From Spirochaetota bacterium (GTDB lineage: Bacteria > Spirochaetota > Spirochaetia > Treponematales > Treponemataceae), in the NCBI GenBank assembly GCA_023398165.1, contig JAEWSQ010000017.1, forward strand, positions 5,225-69,224: 64,000 nt of DNA, read 5' to 3'. The notes under the pieces are model-generated. The model was given only the letters and a program-made list of their open reading frames with translations, ran no database searches and had not been told where the DNA came from. Made by a program: the position numbers and the translations under genes. Positions 7,947 to 16,518 of the stretch are shown piece by piece; position 1 is the first letter of the stretch, and each line of letters begins with the position of its first letter.

Positions 7947-8282
7947 ATGATTCAGGTAAAGCTCAAATTGTCAAAAGACGGTTTATTGCTTTCCTGTAAT
8001 GCAGAAGGTCATGCTTGTTTTGCTCCGAAAGGGAAGGATATTGTTTGTGCGGGTGCAACAGCCCTGTTAAAAACAGTTCTTTTACAACTGGAAGGCAGGA
8101 AAACTCTTGATCTTCACTCTGAAACAGAAAAACGCGGATCGCTCGCATTCCGTGTTGTATCAAAAGATGTTTCAGAGGATGCGGATTTTTTAACATATGC
8201 GGCGGATTTTTTGGTAAAGGGCTTTCAGAGTCTTGAACACGAATATCCGGATCATGTGTCAGTGCGGGTAATAACAGAGTAA
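7947..8282 (+). CDS. prp: Ribosomal-processing cysteine protease Prp
   Basis: The 111-residue product (YsxB/DUF464 family) keeps the catalytic pair at the usual places: His22 in EGHACF and Cys34 in [13 protein letters not shown]. In Firmicutes, Prp cuts an N-terminal extension from ribosomal protein L27. It lies between rplU and rpmA, as in many genomes. Here L27 starts directly with the mature-type sequence, so the usual substrate site is missing (see findings). Confidence 0.92.
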   Translation: MIQVKLKLSKDGLLLSCNAEGHACFAPKGKDIVCAGATALLKTVLLQLEGRKTLDLHSETEKRGSLAFRVVSKDVSEDADFLTYAADFLVKGFQSLEHEYPDHVSVRVITE

Positions 8283-8302
8283 TACATAAGCGGAGGCATA
8301 CG

Positions 8303-8560
8303 ATGGGACGAAAGAAGGGCGGAAGCGGCGCTAAAAACGGCCGTGACTCAAACCCCAAATATTTGGGAGTAAAAGTTTTCGGCGGGGAATCAGTACCGGC
8401 CGGTTCAATTTTGGTTCGCCAGCGCGGAACAAAAATACATCCCGGTGATAATGTTGGAAAGGGTAAAGATGATACTCTTTTTGCAACAGAAACCGGAGTG
8501 GTTGTATATCATGAACGAAAAGGCAGAAAGCTTGCATCAATTCAACCTGTACAGGCATAA
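8303..8560 (+). CDS. rpmA: 50S ribosomal protein L27
   Basis: The 85-residue product has the L27 hallmarks: a basic N-terminal tail ([15 protein letters not shown]) reaching the peptidyl-transferase centre, then LGVKVFGGE and [15 protein letters not shown] stands before the ATG. No cleavable N-terminal prefix of the LxxLQFFA type is present. The operon ends at the terminator that follows. Confidence 0.97.
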   Translation: MGRKKGGSGAKNGRDSNPKYLGVKVFGGESVPAGSILVRQRGTKIHPGDNVGKGKDDTLFATETGVVVYHERKGRKLASIQPVQA

Positions 8561-8590
8561 TTGGCTGTAACTGCAGAATTTCGTGAAATG

Positions 8591-8639
8591 TACCCGGAGC
8601 AGGCTGCCGTCAGGCTAATCCTCTTCGGGTATTTTTTTT
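8591..8639 (+). terminator. Rho-independent terminator after rpmA
   Basis: TACCCG (8591-8596) pairs with CGGGTA (8626-8631), with GAG/CTC extending the stem, followed by a run of T. It separates the ribosomal genes from obgE. Confidence 0.75.
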
Positions 8640-8665
8640 AAACTTTCGTATAAGGAACTATCTTT

Positions 8666-9814
8666 TTGATTCTATTTGCAGATGAAGCGCTTATTGAAGT
8701 GCGGTCAGGAAAAGGCGGAAATGGCTGTATTGCATTCCGCAGGGAAAAATATGTACCGAACGGCGGTCCTAACGGCGGAGACGGCGGAACGGGCGGGGAT
8801 GTTGTTTTTTGCGTAAAAAGAAATTTACGCACCCTGTCCCATTTGCGCTACAAGCAGGTTTTTAAAGCCAAAAACGGCGGTGACGGCGAGGGCAATAAAA
8901 GGTTTGGACGGGACGGCGAGGATGTTGTTATTCCTGTACCTCCTGGAACAACTATACGCGATTCCCTTACCGGAGAGCTCCTGTATGAGTTTACCGTCGA
9001 AGCGGAAGAAGATCGCTATGTTTTTCTTGAAGGCGGAAAAGGCGGCTGGGGCAACTACCATTTCAAATCTTCCACAAACCAGGCGCCCCGTTATGCTCAT
9101 GAGGGTAAAGAAGGAAGTATTCGTACTTTAAAAGTGGAATTGAGCATTATGGCCGATATCGGACTTGTTGGTTTTCCTAATGCTGGAAAATCATCACTTC
9201 TCGATTATTTTACAAATGCGCGGCCTAAAATTGCTCCCTATCCTTTTACCACAAAAATTCCGAATCTTGGAGTTCTCCGGGGTGAGGATGAGCGCGACAT
9301 TATTATTGCCGATATTCCAGGAATCATTGAAGGCGCTTCTGAAGGTGCGGGGCTTGGTATAAGATTTCTTAAGCATATTTCGCGTACTGCGGGACTCGCG
9401 TTTATCATTGACTGCTCGGATGAAAACTATCTGAGCTCTTTCGATACTCTCATAGGGGAACTTGAGTCCTTTTCTCCGGAACTGGCAAAAAAGAACAGAA
9501 TTATATTGCTGAATAAAATTGATATTGAAGGCGCCGCAGAAAATGCTGCTGAACTTTCATCAGTTCTCCGTAAAAAGAACCCTGATGAAGTTATAATTCC
9601 CATGTCTATAGCCTCAGGAGAAGCTCTTGATAAAGTAAAAAAGGAAATGCTTGCGCTTGTCGATACTATGGAAGCCTCATATACAACAGACAGTCAAAAT
9701 CCCGGTACCGATAAATATGTAAATTATCTTAAAAAAACGCAGACAAGTGATTTCTTAACAACACGCTCTCAATGTTCCGATGATACTGAACAGTATCCTG
9801 GAATGCAGGGGTAA
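8666..9814 (+). CDS. obgE: GTPase Obg (ribosome assembly)
   Basis: The 382-residue product has the glycine-rich Obg fold (about residues 1-160, with GGNGCIAFRREKYVP and GGPNGGDGG), then the G domain with G1 GFPNAGKSS, G3 DIPG and G4 NKID, and an extra C-terminal tail of about 60 residues. Obg binds the 50S subunit and links assembly to the GTP/ppGpp state. The start is a TTG at 8666 with AAGGA nine bases upstream; this gives the usual family N-terminus (xFADEA), and no ATG fits. It heads the nadD-yqeK-LCP-rsfS run. Confidence 0.95.
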   Translation: MILFADEALIEVRSGKGGNGCIAFRREKYVPNGGPNGGDGGTGGDVVFCVKRNLRTLSHLRYKQVFKAKNGGDGEGNKRFGRDGEDVVIPVPPGTTIRDSLTGELLYEFTVEAEEDRYVFLEGGKGGWGNYHFKSSTNQAPRYAHEGKEGSIRTLKVELSIMADIGLVGFPNAGKSSLLDYFTNARPKIAPYPFTTKIPNLGVLRGEDERDIIIADIPGIIEGASEGAGLGIRFLKHISRTAGLAFIIDCSDENYLSSFDTLIGELESFSPELAKKNRIILLNKIDIEGAAENAAELSSVLRKKNPDEVIIPMSIASGEALDKVKKEMLALVDTMEASYTTDSQNPGTDKYVNYLKKTQTSDFLTTRSQCSDDTEQYPGMQG

Positions 9815-9818
9815 TACG

Positions 9819-10409
9819 GTGAAAATTGCTGTCTTAGGCGGAACTTTTAATCCGGTACACATCGGTCACTTAACACTGGCACAGGAAGTAGTGCTGTCGC
9901 TCGGCTATGAGAGAGTAATTTTTGTACCGGCTCTTATTTCGCCTTTTAAGCAGCAGAATTATGATGCTAGTGCACAACAACGCTGTGACATGGTACGGCT
10001 TTCCCTTAAGTCTGATGCTCATTTTGATATAGATTTATGTGAAATCGAGCGGGGCGGGGTGTCCTATACCTGCGATACCCTGCAGTACTTATCTGAGAAA
10101 TACAGTAAAGAACTTGCTGAAGAAGAAAATGAACAGTACCGTAAACCGGGTCTTATTATAGGTTCTGATCTAATTGATGGCTTTTCACGCTGGAAAAATA
10201 CAGATCAAATACTGGAAAAAGCGGTAATAATTCTAGCCGAACGCGGAGGAGATTCTGTTTTCGAGTATCCCCATATAAAGCTTCATAATGCGCTTCTTCC
10301 TGTATCAAGTACAGAAATACGGCAAAAAATTCAAAATAGGAAGAGCTGGCAATATCTTGTAACTCCTAGTGTTTATTCATATATTGTTAAGGAAAAATTA
10401 TATGGATGA
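9819..10409 (+). CDS. nadD: Nicotinate-nucleotide adenylyltransferase
   Basis: The 196-residue product makes deamido-NAD from nicotinate mononucleotide and ATP. It shows the nucleotidyltransferase motif GGTFNPVHIGH (T/HxGH) at the N-terminus and the SSTEIR motif (ISSTxIR) near the C-terminus. A GTG start at 9819 is chosen because it gives the canonical MKIAVLGGTFNP beginning; the frame is open further upstream inside obgE. The gene begins five bases after the obgE stop and overlaps yqeK by eight bases. Confidence 0.93.
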   Translation: MKIAVLGGTFNPVHIGHLTLAQEVVLSLGYERVIFVPALISPFKQQNYDASAQQRCDMVRLSLKSDAHFDIDLCEIERGGVSYTCDTLQYLSEKYSKELAEEENEQYRKPGLIIGSDLIDGFSRWKNTDQILEKAVIILAERGGDSVFEYPHIKLHNALLPVSSTEIRQKIQNRKSWQYLVTPSVYSYIVKEKLYG

Positions 10410-10992
10410 AATTAACAGCGCTCTTATTAAACGTATCGAAAAATATACGATGGCTTCTGTTACTCCTGACCGCTATGCCCACTCTATGCGTACTGCCGGA
10501 ACAGCGATAAAGCTGTGTACTATTTACGGCGAAGATGCACAAAAGGGATACCTTGCGGGGATTGCCCATGATATGTGTAAAGATATGGGAGGTTCTTTTC
10601 TGCAGTCGCTCTCGCAACAGAGCGGATATGAACCGACAGAAATTGAAAAGAAAAAAAATTCTCTGCTTCACGGCAGGGCTGCTTCAATTATTTTAAAAAA
10701 TGAATTCGGCATACATGACAGCGGCATCCTCGAAGCTGTGTGCCATCACACGTTTGGGAAAAAAGATATGAGCAACCTAGCAAGAATTATTTATATTGCT
10801 GATAAAATTGAACCCGGACGTCCTCATATGACCGGGGACTATTTTGATAAACTCATAAAGATGCCTCTTGATAGGCTTTTATTTCATATTGTACAGGAAA
10901 ATATTGAGTATCTGCGGGAGCAGGGCAAGGAAGTTGCAATAACAACACTGGAATTTTACGAGTCGCTTCAAGAGGGGGCTTTTAATGTCTAA
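10402..10992 (+). CDS. yqeK: HD-domain hydrolase YqeK (Ap4A hydrolase)
   Basis: The 196-residue product belongs to the YqeK family of HD-domain enzymes that split diadenosine tetraphosphate symmetrically into ADP. Visible metal ligands are His in YAHSMR, the HD pair in IAHDMCKD, His in LLHGR, and the HHTFG segment. The start at 10402 is preferred over an in-frame ATG 33 bases upstream because AAGGAAAA precedes it and it yields the standard length. nadD-yqeK adjacency is widely conserved. It overlaps the next gene by eight bases. Confidence 0.9.
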   Translation: MDEINSALIKRIEKYTMASVTPDRYAHSMRTAGTAIKLCTIYGEDAQKGYLAGIAHDMCKDMGGSFLQSLSQQSGYEPTEIEKKKNSLLHGRAASIILKNEFGIHDSGILEAVCHHTFGKKDMSNLARIIYIADKIEPGRPHMTGDYFDKLIKMPLDRLLFHIVQENIEYLREQGKEVAITTLEFYESLQEGAFNV

Positions 10993-12175
10993 AAAAAAGC
11001 AAAGCAAGGGTTATATACTGTTGTTTGTTATTTTTCTAATAATAGCGCTTACTTCAGTCTTTCTGATTTTTTATTTACAGACAGATCCGGTTACTGAAGT
11101 ATTAAAAAATGATCAGCTTATAAATGTTCTATTAGTTATTGAAGATTCCGGAAATGTATTGACAACACAAATTCTTATGTACTATCCGGTTTCCAAACGG
11201 ACGGCTATGTTTGAAATACCCGGGAATACCGGTGCGATTTATGCATCATTAAGCAGGGTTGACCGTATAGATGCCGTTTTTAAGGAAAAAGGTATTAAAG
11301 CCTACTCTGAAGAAATCCAAAAGCTGACCGGTGTACAGATGCCTTTTAGTATTGTTATTACGAAAGAAAACTTTTGCCGTCTTTCGGATTATCTCGGAGG
11401 CCTGAGAGTTTTTATTCCCTCTCCCGTTGAACTGCAGGAAGACGGTACATGGTATCTTCTTCCTTCCGGTTCCGTTACGCTGGACGGAGATAAAGTTGCA
11501 GATTATTTGACATATAAATTACCGGAGGAAGGGGAATCCCTGCAGCAGGAAAGGAGACAGACGGCAGTTTTAGCTTTTCTGTCGGCTCTCAATAGTAATG
11601 CTTCTTCAGTATTCACAGATAAAAACTTTCAGGAATATGAAAAGCTTTTTTCTTCAAATGTTGATAGTAAGGCTTTAAAGAAGCTTTTATATCAGATTTC
11701 GTCGATTGATGCGGAACGGCTTGTTCCCCAGAGCGTAACAGGTTCAATACGCTCAGTAGACGGAAAGTCGCTGTTGTTTCCGTATTATGACGGACAGCTG
11801 ATAAAAGATGTCTGCAAACAGACTATGAGTGCTTTAGTTTCGAGCTCTGAGGGAGCGCAAAACCGTATTTATGTTCTTGAAATTCAAAACGGAACTGCAG
11901 TTCAGGGACTTGCCAAAAATACGGCTGCTCTTTTACAGAGTGTAGGATATGATGTTCTCAGTATGGTTAATGCGCCGTCAAATAATATTGATAAAACGTA
12001 TATTATTGATCATATTGGAAACAATGATGCCGCCAAAGGAATAGGTTCTTTTATACGGTGTGAAAACATTGTTACAGAAGAGATTGATCTCGATGAAACA
12101 AATCTTCAGGCAGCTTCGCTTGTGGATTTTACAATCGTTTTAGGAACTGATTTTGACGGAAGATATGTAAGGTAG
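10985..12175 (+). CDS. LCP-family envelope protein with LytR_C domain, degenerate site
   Basis: The 396-residue product has an N-terminal membrane anchor (about 9-30), an LCP (LytR-CpsA-Psr) domain to about 220 and a LytR C-terminal domain at about 300-390. LCP enzymes attach glycopolymers to peptidoglycan using a pyrophosphate site built from conserved Asp and Arg. The late motif QERRQTAVLAFL is present, but the usual SIPRDT reads EIPGNT (about 76-81), so one Arg/Asp pair is lost, as is the Asp before the TMLL-like strand. It may be a non-catalytic binder. AGAGGGGG is the Shine-Dalgarno. Confidence 0.78.
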   Translation: MSKKKQSKGYILLFVIFLIIALTSVFLIFYLQTDPVTEVLKNDQLINVLLVIEDSGNVLTTQILMYYPVSKRTAMFEIPGNTGAIYASLSRVDRIDAVFKEKGIKAYSEEIQKLTGVQMPFSIVITKENFCRLSDYLGGLRVFIPSPVELQEDGTWYLLPSGSVTLDGDKVADYLTYKLPEEGESLQQERRQTAVLAFLSALNSNASSVFTDKNFQEYEKLFSSNVDSKALKKLLYQISSIDAERLVPQSVTGSIRSVDGKSLLFPYYDGQLIKDVCKQTMSALVSSSEGAQNRIYVLEIQNGTAVQGLAKNTAALLQSVGYDVLSMVNAPSNNIDKTYIIDHIGNNDAAKGIGSFIRCENIVTEEIDLDETNLQAASLVDFTIVLGTDFDGRYVR

Positions 12176-12193
12176 AATATAGGAGTATTAGAG

Positions 12194-12538
12194 ATGAAAA
12201 CAATACAGGAAAAAGCAATTGAAATCGCACATCTTATGCAGGACTATAAGGGAGAGTCGGTCAGCGTCATAGATGTTTCACAGCTTAACAGCTGGACCGA
12301 TTACTTTATTATTGTAACAGTAAACAGTGCGGCTCACTGGAAAGGGCTTTATAAGCATGTAAAAGAGTATGTTAAAGAAAATGATATGGAAATCAAAGTA
12401 CCGAATCGAAAAATTCCCGACGGCGACGACTGGAATCTAATAGACCTAGGTCCTGTCGTAGTGCACCTGATGTCCCAAGAGGCGAGAGATTTCTATAACC
12501 TGGAAAAATTGTGGCAAGCGGGTGAAAAACTGCTCTAA
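12194..12538 (+). CDS. rsfS: Ribosomal silencing factor RsfS
   Basis: The 114-residue product is an RsfS/YbeB/Iojap homologue (DYFIIVTVNSAAHWKGL; WNLIDLGPVVVHLMSQEARDFYNLEKLW). It binds L14 and blocks subunit joining when nutrients are scarce. AGGAG precedes the ATG. It closes the obgE-nadD-yqeK-LCP-rsfS run and is followed by a strong hairpin. The position downstream of nadD and yqeK is common in bacteria. Confidence 0.95.
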   Translation: MKTIQEKAIEIAHLMQDYKGESVSVIDVSQLNSWTDYFIIVTVNSAAHWKGLYKHVKEYVKENDMEIKVPNRKIPDGDDWNLIDLGPVVVHLMSQEARDFYNLEKLWQAGEKLL

Positions 12539-12544
12539 ACTATA

Positions 12545-12590
12545 GGGTAAACGTTCCCGGAGGTACACTATACGGTACTTCCGGGTTACC
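12545..12590 (+). terminator. Long hairpin after rsfS
   Basis: CCCGGAGGTAC (about 12556-12566) pairs with GTACTTCCGGG, extended by GGTAA/TTACC outside. The stem is strong but the following bases are not a clean T run, so termination is probable, not certain. Confidence 0.65.
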
Positions 12591-12665
12591 ATTTCTCCCA
12601 ACCCTTTTATTACACAAGGCACAATCTTTTACTATGCATTGCTGTTTTTCAGAATAAAAGAGATG

Positions 12666-12905
12666 CTACTCATCAAAGACATCATAGTCAAAGTCTTCGC
12701 CTTCTTCATCATAGTCGAAGTCTTCGTCCTCATCATCATAGTCTTCAATATCGTCCTCAAAGTCCTCATCTAAAAATTCATCATCTTCGAAATCGTCCAG
12801 CGAATCATCTTCGTCAAAATCATCGTCGTAGTCATCGTTGTAGGCGTAATCGAAACCATATTCGGTCATTGATGAATCCTCCAATAATTCCATTTCAGTG
12901 AACAT
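12666..12905 (-). CDS. Hyperacidic small protein
   Basis: The 79-residue product contains 29 Asp and 16 Glu (57% acidic) and no Lys, Arg or His; the rest is largely Phe and Tyr spaced through the acidic run (patterns such as DFDYDEE). A Shine-Dalgarno (AAGGAAG) lies at proper distance before the ATG, which argues for a real gene. No signal peptide or known domain is seen. Such proteins can mimic DNA or RNA, buffer cations or act as histone-like or polymerase-binding tails. It points away from ispE, with an AT-rich region between, and converges with rsfS. Confidence 0.7.
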   Translation of the reverse strand: MFTEMELLEDSSMTEYGFDYAYNDDYDDDFDEDDSLDDFEDDEFLDEDFEDDIEDYDDEDEDFDYDEEGEDFDYDVFDE

Positions 12906-13173
12906 ACGAGTACTTCCTTAATCTGTGCTTCATACTAAAAACATAGATTACGCATTGTCTTATGTCAACAGGTTTTGCCATAAAAAAACGTTTTTTTTCA
13001 TTTTTTTTTGCAAAATTATGGAAATTCTCTTTACTTGTGCTACTATGCGAAGTAATGCAGTGTATTCATATATTTTCAAAGTAATTCATCTAACTTCAAG
13101 CCTTAGCGGTACAGTAAATATTATGTAAATATGAAAAAGTGCACGAAAAATGAGTTCAAATCAGTTAAAGTAT

Positions 13174-13201
13174 TTGACAAAGTTCACAATTTTGCTATAA
13201 T
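13174..13201 (+). promoter_or_regulatory. Consensus promoter of ispE
   Basis: TTGACA (13174-13179), a 16-base spacer and TATAAT (13196-13201) match the sigma-70 consensus at every position. The start codon of ispE at 13212 is only ten bases after the -10. Confidence 0.8.
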
Positions 13202-13211
13202 ATGTTTGCTT

Positions 13212-14069
13212 ATGTTAGACAGCATGAGAGTGAGGGCTGCGGCAAAAATTAATCTTCATCTTAATGTTTTACCGCTTCGGTCCGACGGTTATCATGCTAT
13301 TGAAAGTATTTTCCAAAGAGTTTCGCTGTACGACTCTCTTGACATCAGGAAAGATAATTCTGACGGTATCTGCTCTGTTGTCTGTGAGGGAATGGAACTT
13401 CCGGAAGAAAATACTCTGACGAAGTCTTACAATGCTTTTAAAGCTGCTTCCGGTATAAGACAAGGAGTTTCTATAGTATTAAAGAAACAAATTCCGTCCG
13501 GTGCCGGTTTAGGAGGCGGGTCCTCCGATGCAGCCTCTGTGCTTACTGCTCTGAATGAAATGTTTGATGCCGGATTGAGCTCTCATCAGCTGTTTGATTT
13601 ATGTGCAAAAGTGGGAAGCGATGTAATGTTTTTTCTGTCGGGCGGCTGTGCCGTTGTGACAGGACGCGGTGAATGTATACAAAATATACTTCCGCGGAAT
13701 GATGTTTTTTTTGTTTTGGTGTACCCTGAGGTTCACTGTTCAACTGCCCTTGCTTATTCGTGGGTTGATGAAGAGACTGCCTCTGGAAAGACAGTTAAGA
13801 GTCCGTTTTTGTCTGAGCTTGAACAGATGTATTATAAGCCTGTTTCCGACTGGCGTTTTATAAATTCTTTCACAGCTCCGGTAATGAGCCGTTTTATCGA
13901 AGTTGCTGATGCCTACAAAGATATCAGCAATGAGAATTCTGTGTATACACAGATGTCTGGTTCCGGATCCTCTGTTTTCGGTGTTTTTGAATCCAAAAAT
14001 GATGCCGAAGCTGCCTTCATTAAGCTTAGCCGAAAGTGGAAGAGGTGTTATATACTTACTTCCTCCTGA
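13212..14069 (+). CDS. ispE: 4-diphosphocytidyl-2-C-methyl-D-erythritol kinase
   Basis: The 285-residue product is the GHMP kinase of the MEP isoprenoid pathway. It shows the AKINLHLNVLPLRSDGYH start region, the phosphate loop PSGAGLGGGSSDAA and the C-terminal MSGSGSSVFG motif. The ATG at 13212 (or a second at 13224) is chosen because the consensus promoter lies inside the open frame upstream, so more upstream starts would not be transcribed. The leader is then at most a few bases, and no Shine-Dalgarno is seen. Confidence 0.93.
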   Translation: MLDSMRVRAAAKINLHLNVLPLRSDGYHAIESIFQRVSLYDSLDIRKDNSDGICSVVCEGMELPEENTLTKSYNAFKAASGIRQGVSIVLKKQIPSGAGLGGGSSDAASVLTALNEMFDAGLSSHQLFDLCAKVGSDVMFFLSGGCAVVTGRGECIQNILPRNDVFFVLVYPEVHCSTALAYSWVDEETASGKTVKSPFLSELEQMYYKPVSDWRFINSFTAPVMSRFIEVADAYKDISNENSVYTQMSGSGSSVFGVFESKNDAEAAFIKLSRKWKRCYILTSS

Positions 14070-14135
14070 TTCAGATGATGCTGATTTTTTAGTACTTTTA
14101 CTATATTTTTGTACTTTTAAATGGAGGACAGGCTT

Positions 14136-14417
14136 ATGCAGATCACTGAGATTCGCATTCGAAAGGTTGCGGCAGAAGGCAAATTGAAGGCGTATGTTAC
14201 GGTAACATTTGATGATTGTTTTGTAGTACACAATGTCAAAATTATTGAAGGTAAAACAGGATTATTTATTGCAATGCCCAGCAGGAAGACCAGCGGCGGC
14301 GATTACAAGGACGTTGCGCATCCTATAAGTCCGGATTTCCGTACACAAATGCAGGATAAGATTCTTGCAGAGTATGAAGCCGGACATGTAGAAGATGGTT
14401 CGGCATCCGAAGAGTAG
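14136..14417 (+). CDS. spoVG: SpoVG-family nucleic-acid-binding regulator
   Basis: The 93-residue product is a SpoVG homologue ([55 protein letters not shown]). In Borrelia, SpoVG binds DNA and RNA and takes part in gene control. The start at 14136 is set by GGAGG seven bases upstream and matches the family start; an ATG 15 bases earlier lies before this site. A tRNA-Gln gene follows 24 bases after the stop, possibly on the same transcript. Confidence 0.95.
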   Translation: MQITEIRIRKVAAEGKLKAYVTVTFDDCFVVHNVKIIEGKTGLFIAMPSRKTSGGDYKDVAHPISPDFRTQMQDKILAEYEAGHVEDGSASEE

Positions 14418-14441
14418 ACAATACATAGTCTTTTAATATTT

Positions 14442-14513
14442 TGGGACGTCGGCAAGCGGTAAGCCCCCGGTTTTTGGTACCGGTACTCACAGGTTCGAAT
14501 CCTGTCGTCCCAA
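14442..14513 (+). tRNA. tRNA-Gln (UUG)
   Basis: Acceptor strands TGGGACG and CGTCCCA pair fully; the anticodon arm CCGGT-TTTTGGT-ACCGG gives anticodon TTG. The T arm reads ACAGG-TTCGAAT-CCTGT. The terminal CCA is not encoded. Confidence 0.93.
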
Positions 14514-14591
14514 TCAATTAACAGAATTCTCCAAACTGGTTTCAGTTTAATATATATGAGATTTCTTTAGTATAGATAAGGAGTTCCTCAA

Positions 14592-15143
14592 ATGGATCAA
14601 TTGGTTTTAAAGGCTGCAGCACGGAAAGAATCAGGTAAGAGTGCTGTACAAAAATTACGCGGGGCAGGCAGTATTCCTGCTGTAATGTATAACTCAAAAG
14701 GTGAAGCTGTAATGCTTTCTGTTAATGAAGATGCATTTACAAAGGTTTGGAAAGCAGCAACTCCAACAACGCTTATAAATCTTGAGGTTGATGGGAAAAA
14801 ATATCTCGCTTTTATTAAAGATACACAGTATGACATCCTGTCCGATTCAAATCGTCATGTAGATTTTCATGTGATTGAAGAAGATAAACTCTTGAAGGTT
14901 ACGGTTCAGCTGCAGGTAACAGGCAATCCGGCCGGTGTACGCGAAGGCGGTTACCTAATTAAAGGTAATTCGGCTATCAAAATTGAATGTATGCCCAAGG
15001 ATCTGCCGGTACGCATCACAGCTGATATTTCTGATTTAAGTTTAGGTTCAAGCTATTGCGTTAAAGATGTGCCTCTCTCTAAAGGCGTAAAATTACTCAG
15101 TGATGCTGATGCAGTTGTTGCCTCAGTTAAGGCTGTCAGCTAA
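14592..15143 (+). CDS. rplY: 50S ribosomal protein L25/CTC
   Basis: The 183-residue product is a CTC-type L25 that binds 5S rRNA. The N-terminal half has the L25 fold (KLRGAGSIPAVMYN; DTQYDILSDSNRHVDFHVI), and the C-terminal half is the TL5/CTC beta domain (GVREGGYL). It is slightly shorter than the usual 200-220 residues because the acidic tail is missing. AAGGAG precedes the ATG. A terminator follows. Confidence 0.93.
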   Translation: MDQLVLKAAARKESGKSAVQKLRGAGSIPAVMYNSKGEAVMLSVNEDAFTKVWKAATPTTLINLEVDGKKYLAFIKDTQYDILSDSNRHVDFHVIEEDKLLKVTVQLQVTGNPAGVREGGYLIKGNSAIKIECMPKDLPVRITADISDLSLGSSYCVKDVPLSKGVKLLSDADAVVASVKAVS

Positions 15144-15198
15144 GAGATTGTAGTCTTTCTTATAATCAGCATAGTATTTTACGTATATATTCAATAAG

Positions 15199-15233
15199 GC
15201 TGGCGGGTTAAGTTTACCTGTCAGCTTTTTTTT
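15199..15233 (+). terminator. Rho-independent terminator after rplY
   Basis: GCTGGCGGGT (15200-15209) pairs with ACCTGTCAGC using two G-T pairs, followed by eight T. Confidence 0.88.
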
Positions 15234-15234
15234 A

Positions 15235-15270
15235 CCGTAATGCTGTTCTGCCTTGCTGACAGTATTACGG
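15235..15270 (+). other. Second hairpin upstream of tilS
   Basis: CCGTAATGCTGT (15235-15246) pairs with ACAGTATTACGG (15259-15270), a 12-base stem with one G-T pair and a 12-base loop. It lies directly after the terminator and 36 bases before tilS. It could be a leader structure or an operator; nothing in it matches a known riboswitch. Confidence 0.5.
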
Positions 15271-15306
15271 CATCAGCGTAAGGGAAAATTGCATACCGCA
15301 TAGAAC

Positions 15307-16518
15307 ATGGAAGAACTATTGCACATTGAAAAAGAATTTTTATCCGCTTTGAGCAGTCTTCAGAATGTCATAAAAGTTCTTATTGCTGTCTCTGGCGGTG
15401 CAGATTCCATGGCTATGCTGCATTTGTGCGCTAAGTATTTTCCCTTAAAGAACATTCCTTTTTGTGCAGTTACCGTGAATCATAATATACGCCCTGAATC
15501 TGTAAGTGCCTCTGATGCTGAACTTGTTCTATCCTATTGTACCCATGCCGGTATTTCGTGTTTGAATAAAAAAGTAGATCCCGGCTATATTAAGGAAAAA
15601 GCAGGGCAGAGGAAGAAGGGCATAGAGGAAGCCGCACGGTATATCCGTTATTCTTTATTTGAGCAAACTGCCCTTGAATGCGGAGCCTCTCATATTTTCC
15701 TCGGTCATAACAAAAATGACCAGCTGGAAACGGTACTTCAAAGATTCTTTCAGGGGTCTTCAACAAGTTTATACGGAATTATACAGGAAAGAAAACCGTA
15801 CTTCCGTCCTCTTCTGCAGGTTGAACGCAGAGAGATAGAACAGTATTGTTCCCTGAATGCCGTTCCATACTGCATTGATTCAACAAATTCTGATAATTCA
15901 TATTTCAGAAACCGTATACGTAATGAGGTTATTCCTTTTTTAAATAAAACAATATCGGGCTGGGATACAGGAATAATTTCCGGCTCACGAAAAGCATTAT
16001 ATGATGCTGATTTTTTTGAGTCTCAACTAAAGGATGAATGGTATGCAGAATCAAACAGCTGTGTATCTATCAGTGCTGAACGCTTTTGTTCAATGCATCG
16101 TGCCGTCCGTATACGTCAGCTGTATAAGGCGCTTATAATTCTCGGTATTAATCAGCGGATTCCGTTCTCTGTTATTGACAGCGCGGCTGGCGGTGCTTCC
16201 TGCGGAACCTTATCAGCTGCTTTTATTTGGAAAAACAATAAACTTTATATAAAAAAAGAATCCTCCACTGGAAAGAGTGAGTATTTTTTTGGTATAATAG
16301 AAGATGAGTGTGAAATTGTACTTGATGATACGATCATTTGTGTTTCATCAGCTTCTGAGTCTTATGAGACTCAAAATATGAAACAAATGTGCCTCAAGGG
16401 TTGTTTACCCTTGAAAGTGCTTTATGAGCACGGAAGATTGAACGTTGAACAGATATCACAGTTTTACCATTTAAAACCTGTGTTTGTTTATTGTATAAGG
16501 AATAGTAATGAGCAGTAA
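15307..16518 (+). CDS. tilS: tRNA(Ile)-lysidine synthetase
   Basis: The 403-residue product converts C34 of tRNA-Ile(CAU) to lysidine, letting it read AUA. The ATP-binding PP-loop is AVSGGADSMAML; HNKNDQLETVLQRFF and the RNRIRNEVIPFL motif are also typical. The C-terminal 150 residues are poorly conserved, as usual for the family. It overlaps ftsH by 11 bases, a common gene pair in bacteria. Confidence 0.93.
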   Translation: MEELLHIEKEFLSALSSLQNVIKVLIAVSGGADSMAMLHLCAKYFPLKNIPFCAVTVNHNIRPESVSASDAELVLSYCTHAGISCLNKKVDPGYIKEKAGQRKKGIEEAARYIRYSLFEQTALECGASHIFLGHNKNDQLETVLQRFFQGSSTSLYGIIQERKPYFRPLLQVERREIEQYCSLNAVPYCIDSTNSDNSYFRNRIRNEVIPFLNKTISGWDTGIISGSRKALYDADFFESQLKDEWYAESNSCVSISAERFCSMHRAVRIRQLYKALIILGINQRIPFSVIDSAAGGASCGTLSAAFIWKNNKLYIKKESSTGKSEYFFGIIEDECEIVLDDTIICVSSASESYETQNMKQMCLKGCLPLKVLYEHGRLNVEQISQFYHLKPVFVYCIRNSNEQ

